A stretch of 64,000 nt of DNA from Zygnema cylindricum. Its lineage: Eukaryota > Streptophyta > Zygnematophyceae > Zygnematales > Zygnemataceae. Below are positions 35,275-47,452 of the stretch, piece after piece (position 1 is the first letter of the stretch; the number at the start of each line of letters is the position of its first letter). The notes under the pieces are model-generated. The model ran no database searches. It was not told the DNA's origin and saw only the letters and a program-made list of their open reading frames with translations. Location: the NCBI GenBank assembly GCA_037447655.1, contig JBBHKE010002173.1:46323-110322 (forward strand). The letters are read 5' to 3'. A program made the position numbers and the translations under genes.

Positions 35275-38200
35275 AAGCTCAAATTTCGTCAACTTCGTAT
35301 CCGAGGGAATTTACGAAGAATCGTCGATTGCTAATTGATGGAAATGACATTTTTTTACGTAAGTCATTGTTAATTTGTTATAAATATTTAGCCGAATATC
35401 TTCAAGTTTAGCATTTGGTGGCTTTGCATTGCAGTCTTATTCGCACCAGAGACAAATGTTTCAATTCTTATTAGCTTACTTTATGTAAAAAAAAAAAAAC
35501 AAAAACAAGTCAACATTAACAAGAAAATGACATTCAAGCTTCTTCGGCTAACAAATCTTTTAACTGTCTTTATGTACAATTCAGCACCTCCGCCTGCCCA
35601 AGAGATATCCCCTCCACCTCCAACCGATAACTTCCCTCCACCATCCGAAAATATCCCGCTCCAAAACACCAGCCTCTCTATAGAACTACAATCTGGTGAG
35701 AAACTCGGGATGGTTTTGATGCGTAAATGGGGTTTGTGATGTTGATGTTGAAGGGGAAGATGATGTCATTGAAGATGCTATTTTTGATAAAAAATAATAG
35801 TGATGTCGAGGATGGTGATGTTGATGAAACGAATGATGTTTCGTTTTGGTTTATTATACGTGATTGAAAAAAGGATGTTGCTTGTTGGTCAATTGCTTGC
35901 CTCTTCTGCACAAATAAGAATGAAATTGCTGCCATTTGTTTTATTTTTTTGTGTTGCATAGGAATCCTCCAACATGCATTAAACGAGGACATTTTTACAT
36001 TCTGTCAAAATTTAGTAGGTGAAATGTGGTTTAACTCATTTCATTCTACTTAGGGAAATACAAACTTAATACACATATTGTGCTCTCATTTTACGCAATG
36101 AACATTATGCAATTCCTTGGTTTTCTTTGATTTTTGTATAATGCACCAAATTTGGCTTCTTGTGAACGATAGTTGTTACTATGGGCATTTCTCAACCAAA
36201 TCTATTGTTTCAAAAACAAAATGAAAATAAATTGCCACAACGTACAAATTTTTACTTGGTTATTGGTCTGTACATATAAAATACCAGATTTCCCAGCATC
36301 CCGATGGACTTCCCCTCCAGAAGGAAGTATTCTTGTGGTTTCGGCTCAAACCTACAATTTTTTGTCAGCGAAAAATAACAATTCAGATTCCAGAACCAAA
36401 ATCGTACTTTCACCTTGTAAGCTTTTCTATCCAATAATATGACACTTTTTGGCAAACGTAATTAGTGTAGATTTTCTTTCTGAATTCTCAAATTTGATGG
36501 TGTAAGCAAGTAATGCAAGCAATGAAGAGACGAAGTTTAAATAATCTACTTTCTAGTTCCTGTTTTTAACTCTATTTTTTACTCTCACACTTTTGGAAAT
36601 AGGATTTTGTTGTCGTTTTCTTTTATGTCTTATGCTGAAATAGTCACGGCAACCTTGATGGTGGTCTCGTCAATTTGTTGAGATTTGAAGAAAATAAAAT
36701 TATCCCCATACGTTTGATTTTTTATTTTTCTTTCTTGTAATACAGATTCTAGTGGTTTTGACAACAATGTTGGAGGACTTTGGATTTTACAACCCATCAA
36801 CGGATCTTTTCGATTTCAAGAAACCCTCCAAAACAAGTGCTTAGATATGCTTGATAAAAAAATGTATACTAGGGGTAACATGGTCCATTCCGGTGAGGCT
36901 AAGAAAAATCCAACCTAAACATGGAATTGAAAACCTTTTGTTTTTGTTTTTCTTTCCTTGAAGAATGCATGAATGTTTTAGTCGGCATCCCTTTTGTGCT
37001 TTTTTTGATTTGCTGACTCTCTCTTCCATATCTATGGTTTATGAATAAAATTTCATTTTTCTTTTCCGTCCCTTTAAGATTTTTCTTCTTGTTCTATCTC
37101 CTCATAGTAATATCTATATTACCTTTATCTTTGGTTTTTTTTTTCATTTTGTTTTTCTGTTTTTTTTGCTTTTTTCCAGAATGCATTGAAAGTCCCAGAC
37201 AACTGTGGAATCCTCTCTATGTCCGTTTAACGGACTTTGCTGTTCAGTTTCAAAATGTTTTTACGGGACTCTGTCTGGATGCTTCTGGAGGACAAACCAA
37301 TAGTCTTCTTACCCAACGGACTTGCATTACTAATTTTGCTTCACTCGTTAGCAACACTCAGTTATGGCTTACTCAAAACCCCTCTTCAGCAAGTGGAACC
37401 TCCTGTAAGTTTTTATTTTCTGTTTGATAAATTTAAACTGCTATAGCTTTCTTTTTATCATTTTTTGAAGGCTGTAATATACTTTAGTTTTTTCCTTTAA
37501 TGTTGACTGAGTGTCTCCTTTTGTTGTGCCTTATATTTATAATTCGGTTGTCTTGTCGTCGTATGTCTCTCGGTTTTATGTTTTGTTTCTGTGGTTTTTT
37601 TCCTGATTTGAAAGATGTGAAAACTATCTTTATTGAAAGTTTCATTTTGAAGGACTCTTTTCTCTCATGGTTCTATATGGTTACACCAGGTTCTACTTTT
37701 TCTGTTTTAATTCAAGATTGAGACTCATGTTGGCTGTTTTATGAAAAATGAAGTTGACGGTTTCCATGTTCCACATATATTTCGATCAATTCTCTCTATT
37801 CAACTGTCTAATTGTCAGCAATCCTGACAATTATCAAAAATTGACATAATTGTTAGCAATTAATCGAAAACTTACTGAACCAAAAGCGGATGTTCCATGG
37901 GCAGCTCCGTCTGGATTATCAATACCGCTGTCAGATGCATCCCTAAGCTTTTCAAAGCTTAATGCTTTTTCACGGCATGCAAGCCTTATTCTTTCACCTC
38001 GACCTCCCAACGTCAGTTGGATTTCGTACTTTTCAGAAGTACTCGATCAATCAACGTGTGGTAAGTATATTATTTTACCCTAATTAGTATGGATTTTACC
38101 AATTTCAAGTTCCCAGTTTTTTTACGCCTGAAAACCTTAAAAATCTTTTCTCTTTGTGATTGCTACACAAAAAAATAACAAATAATAAAAAGTTTTGAGT

Positions 38201-41200
38201 GGATAACAAGCTGTTTGCTGTTGGGGATACGTCATACTTTATTGTTCTTTAAAACATTAACCAGTCTACATTAATTAGGGTCAATGGTGCACTGAATTTA
38301 ACACCTGACGTTCTGCATTTTGTCAAATAATCAACCCTATAACCATACTAAAACAACCAAACTATCTTAAACAAAACTATTTCAAATTGTTGTTCCAATG
38401 TTTGCGTTTGCCCTGTTCTCATTTGCTACTCCTACTTTTATTCTAACGTGAAAAACTTCGATTTGCAATGTCTTTCAGGATCTTGTTCTATTTTTGGAGT
38501 CGTAGGATCGGTGGAAGGAGTTTACAACATTATTACAAATTCAAATCCCCCTTTGTCGTTTTCTGAACAACAAGTTCTCGATTGTAGCGGCTCATGTTCC
38601 GGAACTTGGCCTGAAAAAACAATGCAATATATTGCTAATCTGGATTCCGGATTGGCCCTAACCAAAGATTATGGAGTATACCAAGCTTTAGAATCTACTT
38701 GTAATGTAATCTTTCTATCCCTTTGGCATTTGGCTTCTATATCTTTCAAGTATAAAATTAACCTTGAGGTTTTCTCAAAACATGTGATGAGAAACTACGA
38801 TGATAACTTCAATTAACTCTCGAAATCGTCCTTCACTTTCACTGCATTTCCAGATGTAATTTATCGACCAAGAGATACCAACATTTTATTTTTTGTTCTG
38901 TTCTTTTGTTTTTGAGTTTAATGTTCGTAAAACATTGAAACAAAAATTCTCTCCCTCTCCCCCCCAAAAAAAATAAAGGACAGATGGAAACTAAGAAATG
39001 CTGCCAGATCAAACTTGACCAAAGCAAACTTAAAAATGTGATTGGGCTTTTGTCTCACAGGTGGTTCCTGGAACAGTAAAAGTGGTTTCTTTTGAGCAAG
39101 TACTTCCCTCGAACGAGGACGCTTTAATGGCAGCAATAAGCCAACAGCCAGTCGTGGTGTATATGACCCTCACGGAAGGCTTTAGACTTTGGACAGACGT
39201 GAGAAAAAAAAATCCTCCTTATGTTTTTTTCAGTACGAGAGGGAGAAGGGAGAGGGAGAGGGAGAGGGGAGAGGGAGAGGGAGAGGGAGAGGGAGAGGGA
39301 GAGGGAGAGAGGGAGAGGGAGAGGGAGAGGGAGAGGGAGAGGGAGAGGGAGAGGGAGAGGGAGAGGGAGAGGGAGAGGGAGAGGGAGAGGGAGAGGGAGA
39401 GGGAGAGGGAGAGGGAGAGGGAGAGGGAGTGGGAGAGGGAGAGGGAGAGGGAGAGGGAGAGGGAGAGGGAGAGGGAGAGGGAGAGGGAGAGGGAGAGGGA
39501 GAGGGAGAGGGAGAGAAGTCGTCAATTTAAAAACAATATGCTAATCCAAATTCCTTGATTGCTTTCTATGGACAGTGGAGTATTTTTAAGGATGCTTATG
39601 GAGAATGTGCTATAGGGAGAGGGAGAGGGAGAGGGAGAGGGAGAGAAGTCGTCAATTTAAAAACAATATGCTAATCCAAATTCCTTGATTGCTTTCTATG
39701 TACAGTGGAGTATTTTTAAGGATGCTTATGGAGAATGTGCTATAGGATCTCCATTTTCGCATGTGGCCACATTGGTCGGTTACGGAACGGAAGACGGTGT
39801 CAATTATTGGATCATACGGAATTCATTTGGATCGACGTGGGGAATTTCAGGATACGGTCGAATTTTAAGAGGAATTTGTGGGATTGGATTGACGGCTTCG
39901 ATATACCCTGTCATTGCTCGTGAGTCTATATACCTTTTAAATATATATTTCTGATCAAATTATCTACTGCATTGTGCATATTTTACTTGATCTTAGAAAC
40001 TCAAATGTTTCTTTGTTGCTACTGTTTGAATTACTTTATAAATTGCTACTCGACAAGGAAAACATAGTTTACAATTTTTGCTGCTTAATGTTAAAGTTAT
40101 AAAAATAGGGATGATTCAAGAGTCATTTTGTCTAGTAATTTGTAACCACCCTTTTCCTTTTAAGATCATAAAATAGTAATTTGATTGGTGCTTCATATGC
40201 TTAATTTGGTTGATGGTAGAAAACAAGATTTATTACTGATGATTATGTTCGCTTTTCCCTTTCTTTTTCCCCATCCCTTTTTTTTTTCCTCGTGGTTCTT
40301 TTCTTTTCCGGGCAGCTATTGGCGGAGATTTATGTGGGCCAATCAACCCTTGTGGAAATGGAACTTGCACCGCTACCGACAACAATACGTACGATTGCAC
40401 GTGTCCGTCCAATTACGATAAAGTTACAAACACCGACGGAACGAAAACTTGCGCCATAGGTTTGTGATTTCTATGCCAATCAGTTCCTGTTAAGAAATGT
40501 CCTATTCTAGTATTCTGTTATTTTTGTTACGGATTTGATTGTACTCGCATACCACATATAGCATATTCATGTTGTTCTATGTTTGTTCATGTTCTCCATG
40601 TTTCTTTGTTCTCTGTTCTTAGTTAGGGTTTTTTTCCTTTTTTTGGTTCCTTGTTCCTTTTTCATTGATAACAAAGGCTTTAGGGCTCAGGGTCATTCAG
40701 AGTTACTCAGACTTCAAAAATCTAAAAGCCCTACAACCGTAACGTACCTTGTTGATTTCTGCATAAACCTTAAATATTTCTGTAGTAAACGCCGCTCGAG
40801 TTTTAGCCAGTATTTTTAGTGCATTCGCCAAGCTTAGCCCTAAAAGAAACCCTAAATAAGCAGAACTATTGTACGTGAGGAAGGCAATTCCATGACGCGT
40901 CGACCGTTACAGTACAGGACTGTACCTTTCGCTAAGCCTTCAATCCTACCGTTCATTTTACTTCGTCTTAACCTTCCGTGCACACCAAACTAAAGTGCGC
41001 CTGCTGAACTTTTAACGCTATCGCGTTTAATCCCAACTGGATCTAACCCTAGTTTCCTGTTGTTCATCGTACGGCAGGCGATATATGTTCCGCCGCGTCC
41101 ACGAATCTGTGCGGCGCGGGAGCGTGCGTAAGCGAGGGTGGCGGGGCGTATCACTGCGTATGCTTCGCCGGATATTTGCAAGCATCCAACGGTCAAGGAA

Positions 41201-42180
41201 AGCCGATCTGCGTTGCACGTAGGTGCCACCTGGCAGCGCATTCCACTTGCAGATGTGTAGAATGAACGGTTGAGAGTATGATTTAGATTCTCTGGATGCG
41301 TACTCGTGATTTGTACTACACATGAAAACGATTCCGATGAGCACTTTTAGTGCGTTTCATACTTTCATTGCTTTCATGGATGAATTGACGGTTCAGATTT
41401 CGAGTTCAGGATTTCCATGCAGATTGCTGTAGCTATGTACTATTGACGATCCTACGGACACAAACGGATTGTGATTGTTGAGTTGCTACTTGTGAACCGA
41501 ATACGGACTTTGACACCGTGACAGGACATCCTGGGTCGTAAATATCACGGAGGAATGTTGGAGGATTTTCATTGTTACAGAATTTTGAATTTAGATTTTG
41601 AATTTGTACAGGTTCCTGGGTGAAAAATAAGACCTATGGCACACATTTTCTGTTTTAGGATTACAGGTTTCTGGTTTTATTTTATTGCTTAGGTGTGGAA
41701 AATACATGATTTTTCTCTTTTATTTTTTCCACTTTTAAGGTTAAAAAGCTCGGAAATAGTGGAAATTTGAAAATGTGACAATAATATTCTTTTTTTTTCT
41801 CATTTTTGTTGTTCTATTTTTACAGCTTCACAAAACAATCTTCTGTATCCTTTAAATTATACCATCCAAGCTGGCGACCGATGTAAAACTATCGCTTTGA
41901 TGTACGGAATCACAGTTTTGGAATTGAGTTCAGCGAATCCGACAAAAGTAAGCATAATTTTCTGCTATTTTTTTGAATCAACTTATAAAATGCACTTTTT
42001 ATCATCTTTGAAGCCATGATTTTTTTTGTATTGTTTTGTACTGAACCACGTTCATGAATATGATGGCAATTCAAGTTTTATGAAGCACACACTGGAAGTT
42101 ATAATGTTTATTTTTATTATTATTAAATTACAGAGTTCTAACTTGAAATGAGTGTATACTTGCTACATGTTTTCTGAGCG

Positions 42181-42247
<67 letters not shown>

Positions 42248-43748
42248 GGATTTGCAGGATTGCCGTAATTTAGTTCCTGGAGATGTTTTTACAATTCCGG
42301 GAAAAAATGTTACCACGTGTAGCAATATGTATTCTGTTCAGGATGTAAGTTCACCACGGACTTTATTTTAGGTTTTAGGTCAGTTTAGAGTCATAAGATG
42401 TAATTGTTTACCTCAAACGTTAAGCAATAGGAAGAGCTGTTTTTAGAGAAGAAGACGGTGTGCTATTTTAAGCTCTTAACTGTAATTTAACAAAATCTTA
42501 AGAAATCACCACAAACCAACGAAGAAGCTTAGTTGTGAAAACTCCACTCCTATTTTCCTGCCCTCTTTCCCTCTTTATTTGTGTTTTAATTTGATTTTTT
42601 AATCTTTCCAGGGTGACACTTGCGATTCCATCGAATCAGATTTAAGTTTGACGAAGGGTTCTCTCAGTAGCGATCTTAATCCAGGTCTCGACTGTGAAGA
42701 CCCATCTTTCGGAAAAGGCCAACAGGTAAGATGTGTTCCTCGTCTTCCTCTCTCTCCCTCTCCTCTCTCTCCCTCTCCTCTCTCACTCTCCCTCCTTCCC
42801 TTCCCTCCCTCCCCCCTCCCCTCTCTCCCCCGCCTCCCCACTTGCCCCTTGTTATTTGGTTCTGATTCTTAGGTTCTTCCAACACTAACTGTTGTGACTA
42901 TTTTTTTTTTTCTTTATGGGTCGTGCTTTGATTTTTCAGGTTTGTGTCGAAAAAGGGGCCCCCATCGAGTCAAAAATTTGTACTGCTATGGATCTTGTAG
43001 TAGCCGCCGACACCATCAAAAAACGATGTAGTTCGTTGAGGAAACGAGCTCCTAAATTGAAAAAGAAAGAATTTTTTGAAGTTAATCGAGGAATCAATTG
43101 CAACAATTTGGTTGCGGGGCAACCGGTGAGAGCTCACATGCATTTCCTGAAGACCACGTTTTGAAATGGTTAAATTTTAGGCTTCAAATTCGCCGAATTC
43201 CCATGCCCTTTCTGAAAAACCAATTAAAATGTGATTGGATTTGGGTCATTGGAAAAGCATCTTGAGAATTGAATGGAGATTTGAAGTTTGGCGTGAAGTC
43301 AAATGTCGGAAAGTACTAGAAACTAAATGCCGAATATTAGACAATCATGAGAATGACGAAGAAGATTTAGACATTAAACCCTATTGGGAATTGTTGAATG
43401 TTGGAAAGATTAAACATTAGACTTTGACACTTATTGCGTTTTACTCATCAGATTTGAAGACTAAAACTCACCTTTTGTGTTTTCGTTTCTTTTTCTTCCC
43501 AGTTTTGTACCGACTATGTGAAACAGCCTCCACAAGCTTGTGGAAAATATTACAAATGGCAATCGGGAGACACATGTACAAAAGTAATTCAACGTTTTTG
43601 TGGTCTTCGTACAACAAAAACTTGGGCAAAATGTATGGTATCCGCACCTCTTTGTGTCGGTACGGGCAGCAGGTTTGCTGTGGGTTACATTATATGTGTC
43701 AAAACCTGTCTCTATGCTGGTATGAGGATCCCAAATTGTTACGGGTAA
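35275..43748 (+). CDS. Secreted lectin / papain-like protease / EGF / LysM multidomain protein (16 exons, first exon not found)
   Basis: Exons a-p: 35275-35358, 35585-35695, 36288-36416, 36746-36874, 37180-37404, 37857-38060, 38479-38705, 39061-39198, 39706-39919, 40316-40459, 41078-41218, 41826-41947, 42258-42344, 42612-42725, 42940-43125, 43503-43748. With one base from the missing 5' exon they give 833 codons and TAA without a break. Residues 29-65 are proline-rich. Residues 66-226 include KCLDML, GLCLDASGG and NTQLWL, as in CBM13-type beta-trefoil lectins. Residues 270-487 are a C1A protease: Gln291, Cys294, nucleophile Cys297, His435, Asn455. Trp after Cys297 is Ser, and the NSWG Trp is Phe. 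EGF-like modules are at 488-535 and 536-582. LysM-like modules are near 592-640, 645-695, 700-752 and 763-800. No I29 propeptide was seen. Function is inferred as a secreted protease targeted to GlcNAc-containing or wall glycans. LysM-bearing cysteine proteases are known in Volvox. Confidence 0.8.
39238..39515. repeat. GGGAGA array, ~46 units, in the intron after exon h
   Basis: An almost pure GGGAGA run about 40 bp after the exon h donor. It is the right-hand recombination partner for the segmental duplication. A short second array lies at 39614-39645. Confidence 0.95.
39516..39746 (+). repeat. 101-bp duplication of the exon i acceptor and 5' end
   Basis: 39516-39616 and 39646-39746 are identical except G versus T at 39571/39701, and are separated by GGGAGA units. 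Both carry the 3' splice site and the first ~41 nt of exon i. Only the second continues into the full exon; using the first acceptor leads to a stop (TAA) after the repeat. Confidence 0.9.
42182..42246 (+). repeat. Poly-T tract of ~65 nt before a 3' splice site
   Basis: An uninterrupted T run ends 11 nt before the exon m acceptor (AG at 42256-42257), acting as or expanding the polypyrimidine tract. Confidence 0.9.
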
Positions 43749-45390
43749 TGAAGATTTTACGATCCGTAAAGCCGTATGCTGTTTTGTGCTACACATCGGC
43801 ATGGAACGTGATGTAACATGACCAGAGAGATGTCACAAGATGTGACGTTTTCTATGGGATTTTCAAGTATGGAGTTTAGCGTTCCGAAGTTTGGCGACGC
43901 AAAGAACACCTTTTCATTTCCGAACAAACAAAGACAAAACAAAGGAGCAAAAAACAAAAAGATCCACATGTTTTTATGACCTTTTCCTTCCTCTCCCATT
44001 TATCCTCTATTGTCCTCCAGGGAAAAAAAATCCAACCATTTTTTAACTTTATCACATTTGGTTTTTCAACCTTTTCCTCCCTTTCCAATTTCCCCTTCTC
44101 CCTCTTTTGTTCTCACAAAAAGATAAAAAAATATATCCACTTCTTTACCCTTTTTTTCCCCATTTTCTCCTACTTACCCCTTTCTTTCCCCTTCTCTCCC
44201 TGCCCTTCCTACTTTCACCCTTTTTTCCCTCTTTTCTCCATCTTTTTTTCTCCTTTTTTTTCGCCCTTTCACCTTTTTTTCATCTTTTCCCCTTCTTTAC
44301 CCTTTTTTCCCTTCATATTTCCTTTTTCTCCTTCTTTCCCTTTATACTCCCCTTTTCTACCTTTTTTCCCTTCATATTCCCTTTTTCTCCATTTATTCCC
44401 CTTTTTTCCTCGTTTCTCCCTAATGTATCTGTCCAAAAATAGCACCATTTTGAAGGGAGTCAAAATATACCGGGAGAAAAAGAAAAAAAAAACATATGAA
44501 TAGATAGATTTATGAGTAAAAAAGTAAGTACATAAACAAGTTGGATGTACGATCTACATATAGAAACAAATAAATAGGGTATAAAGATATAAGGTACATA
44601 AGCAAGTAAACAAACAAATAAGTATAAAAGAAAAAAAGTTGCAAAATAAAAAAAATATGAATACACAAATACACACAAAAAAAAATGCCACAGGCACGCG
44701 CCAATTTTTGTTAAGCAGATTTAAAATTGTGTAAAATAGTAAAACATATGTGAGTAAACAGTAGAACATACATTCTTCAAAGTAGTATTAGCAATAATTT
44801 TTAGTCCACACTAAATCTCGTGTGCGGAAAATTAATACTTAATGCAGAGTTCTTCTGTTGTACATTTTTTGTACCAATTCTAAGAAATAGATTTAATTTT
44901 CCATGCTTACTTTTTTTTTCCTTTCCCTCTTTTTTTATTGATTTTTACTATATTTTGATTTTTCCAGATCCTTTTATTCTTTTCAAAATTAAGGTTTTTT
45001 TTTTTCTTTTGCCGTGATTTTGACTCAAAATTATCTTCTCCAACGAGTGAGATTGTTTTTTTTTCTTTTTTTGCATCGTAATCTTTTATCCGTTTTCTTT
45101 TTTTATTTGATTCATCATCCCTTAAAAAAACTAAGTGTAAAATTCTAGATTTCTTGTAAAAAAAACATTGCTACTCTCATCAGAAAAAAAAAAAAATCCC
45201 GAAAAATTCACAAAAAATCCAGAAAAATAAACAGTACAACAACATACCAACACATGTCAGATATCCCGTTGGGAAAGATTGATGAAAGCAGTTGAATGTC
45301 TTAATTTATTTGGGTAAAAATGGACTGCGCTAAAAATCGGAAAAGAAAAATTCCTACAACTCTCTTACACCCAAAAAAAAAAAAAGACAC
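43749..45390. other. Downstream low-complexity DNA, no gene recognised
   Basis: 44040-44430 is strongly pyrimidine-rich on the plus strand (CCCTTTTTTCCC-type runs). 44470-44690 is A-rich with repeated AAATAAATA-like words. Open frames here are compositional artefacts. A polyadenylation site for the upstream gene should lie in the first part but was not fixed. Confidence 0.5.
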
Positions 45391-45399
45391 AGTTGGTTG

Positions 45400-45843
45400 G
45401 TTCCGTGTGTATGTTTGGTTTTGTGCGAGTGATGTAGTACCGCACACGCAGTTCAGCGCACATTTAGTTTCGGTGAAAGTTTATCCCCGCGTATGTGTAC
45501 CGTGTTTGTCTTATGTGTACCGTGATTGTCTCAGGTCTGTGTACCGTTGAACGTTTGTTTCTTACGTTACTGAAGAACGTCTTGGTGAGGTAGTTATGTA
45601 TATTCCCTTGTATACTAATTTATGCATTAGTGTTGTGAGACGCCAAGTGTAAGAAAACTTTGTAAGAGTGAGAGTGAAGAAAAAGCATCAGCCTAATGTA
45701 TGTGTATTTTGCCGAGCCCTTTGTTATGGTGTTGACAATGTATGTGTGTTTTGTGAGTTAAGTGCTTCCTTTTGTGTATGTGGGTTGCTGAGAACTTTTT
45801 ATGTATGAGATATCAATCAAATCAATAATCGTCAAATCCAACA
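45400..45843 (-). repeat. Copia-type LTR fragment, minus strand
   Basis: On the minus strand, GAGTGGGAG (about 45852-45844) is followed by TGTTGGATTTGACG, the pattern of a polypurine tract and LTR 5' edge. The LTR 3' end is unclear. Similar sequence occurs near 52330-52500. Confidence 0.5.
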
Positions 45844-46950
45844 CTCCCACTCGATTTTGCGATGATATCTTACATATAATATAGACCGCATCATATCAAA
45901 ACATGTTATCGAGCGTCGATGGTTCAAAAGGTAGGACAAAAAATATGGTTGTTTATGTTGGGTGAAATAAAGGAAAAAACAGGTAGAGGGTGGAGTAGGA
46001 TTAAAGAGGAAGAATCCGGGGAGGAAGGCACAAAATCAACGATCTAGGGTTTCAAAATTACAAACAAAATATTTCTTTTACAAAAACATAAAAAAAAAAA
46101 AACCCAAATTAAAATACCCATATCCTTTCAATTGTAAGAAATTAAGCCATATAATCAAATCCAAAAAAACGTATCAATGATCAAAATTTAACAATTAAAA
46201 AAAAAAAAATCAAATAATGAATAAGGTCGATAAAAATGAGAAGAGATGCTTTTTGGTCAGAAAAACAGCAAAAGTTGATAAAAAAACACAAACATTATAA
46301 CATTGTTTTTTTTTTTTTTTTTTTTTTAAATTACTGTCTGTATAACTGTCAAAACCAAATCAACGTTAACTAAACTGAAACCAAATCTGCGAATCAAATT
46401 TGTTATTTTCATGAATTTGACAAAATTGCTTTCCGACTTAACATTCATTCAGTTTTCTAAAGAGGATTTTTTAGGGTTTTCCGTAACTCTCACTTAGGGT
46501 TTTGCAAAATGTAGCTTGTATTTGTGCCCTAATTCTTGCCTAATAATACATTTATAAATAAAAAATAAAGAAACCATCAAAACCTAAAATGCCTAAACAC
46601 CTTTTTCTAAAATAAAATTCTCTACAATCCAACCTATTTGTGTAGCAATAATTCAAAAAAAACAAAAAAAAAACTCTTTTCTCTGTTCTGCTCTTTTTTT
46701 TTTCATTCTTTTCATTTCTTCTGCAACTCATATTGGAAGGAAAAAAAAAAAACATTTCCATTATCCCAGAAAAAACCGTACTATCCGTACATATCAAGAA
46801 CCAATCGTCTACTGCCACTTGGCAGACAATTCCTGTCCACTCAAACATAGGGGGGAAAGAGAGGGGGCAAGGGAGGGGGGGAGGAAGGGGGAAAGAAAAG
46901 GGAAGAGAGAGGGGGAGAGGGAGGGAGAGAGAGGAAGGCAGAGAGGAAGA
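45844..46950. other. AT-rich intergenic DNA, no gene recognised
   Basis: Contains poly-A and poly-T runs (for example near 46304-46327) and a purine-rich GGGAG-type stretch at 46849-46945. No gene was recognised. Confidence 0.4.
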
Positions 46951-46952
46951 GA

Positions 46953-47452
46953 GTGCCACGTGGCACGAAACCATACGTGTCACTAGATCCCAAGTCCACC
47001 ACCGACAACAAACCACTAAATTTTGTCTTAATTCCAACAAAAAATTGCCACGTGTCCACTTTTCTCCATGTTATTTTTGCCACGTGGCAGGCTAGAGCTT
47101 ACCTTCAGGAACAGAAGAGACAGGGACTTGTACGGACACTGGTTCTTGGTCGGTGGCATCTACTGAACTGACGCCTTTTGACCGACTTGATTCCTTCCTC
47201 CGCTGACGTCAGCAAAACGGCAACCAAAAAAAAAGAAAAAGGAGAGTATCCGAGGAGAAAAATCGTTTAAGGTTTTCAAGAAAGCGCCACGTGGCACTCA
47301 CCGGCCACAGACTCCGGTGTCGCTGTGGAAAAAACACGTGCGAAAGTACGGTTGGATCCGTACAAGTGATTCCCAGAACAGAGAACACGAGCCACGTGTA
47401 AGGATTGGAGCAGCCAAGTGAGAGGTACACCGTTAGAAAGCCACGTGGCTAC
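46953..47452. promoter_or_regulatory. Cluster of G-box palindromes (CACGTG)
   Basis: Seven CACGTG cores occur in about 500 bp, near 46957, 47050, 47081, 47289, 47335, 47394 and 47442. Several sit in longer palindromes such as GTGCCACGTGGCAC, TGCCACGTGGCA and AGCCACGTGGCT. CACGTG with GGC flanks is the plant G-box/ABRE-type site for bZIP and bHLH factors. No adjacent gene was identified, so it may be repeat-derived. Confidence 0.5.

Larger units (their letters stand above)
33007..39235. repeat. Tandem segmental duplication, unit 2
   Basis: Starts inside a GGGAGA array that directly follows intron sequence after exon h of copy 1, a hybrid junction. It ends at the GGGAGA array after exon h of copy 2. 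Confidence 0.95.

Noticed and set aside
39061-39558. 165-residue open frame through exon h and the GGGAGA array
   Set aside because: Only the first 46 codons are exon; the rest is intronic repeat after a good GTGAGA donor.
43976-44503. 175-codon Phe/Ser/Pro-rich open frame
   Set aside because: Pyrimidine-rich low-complexity DNA; composition alone explains it.
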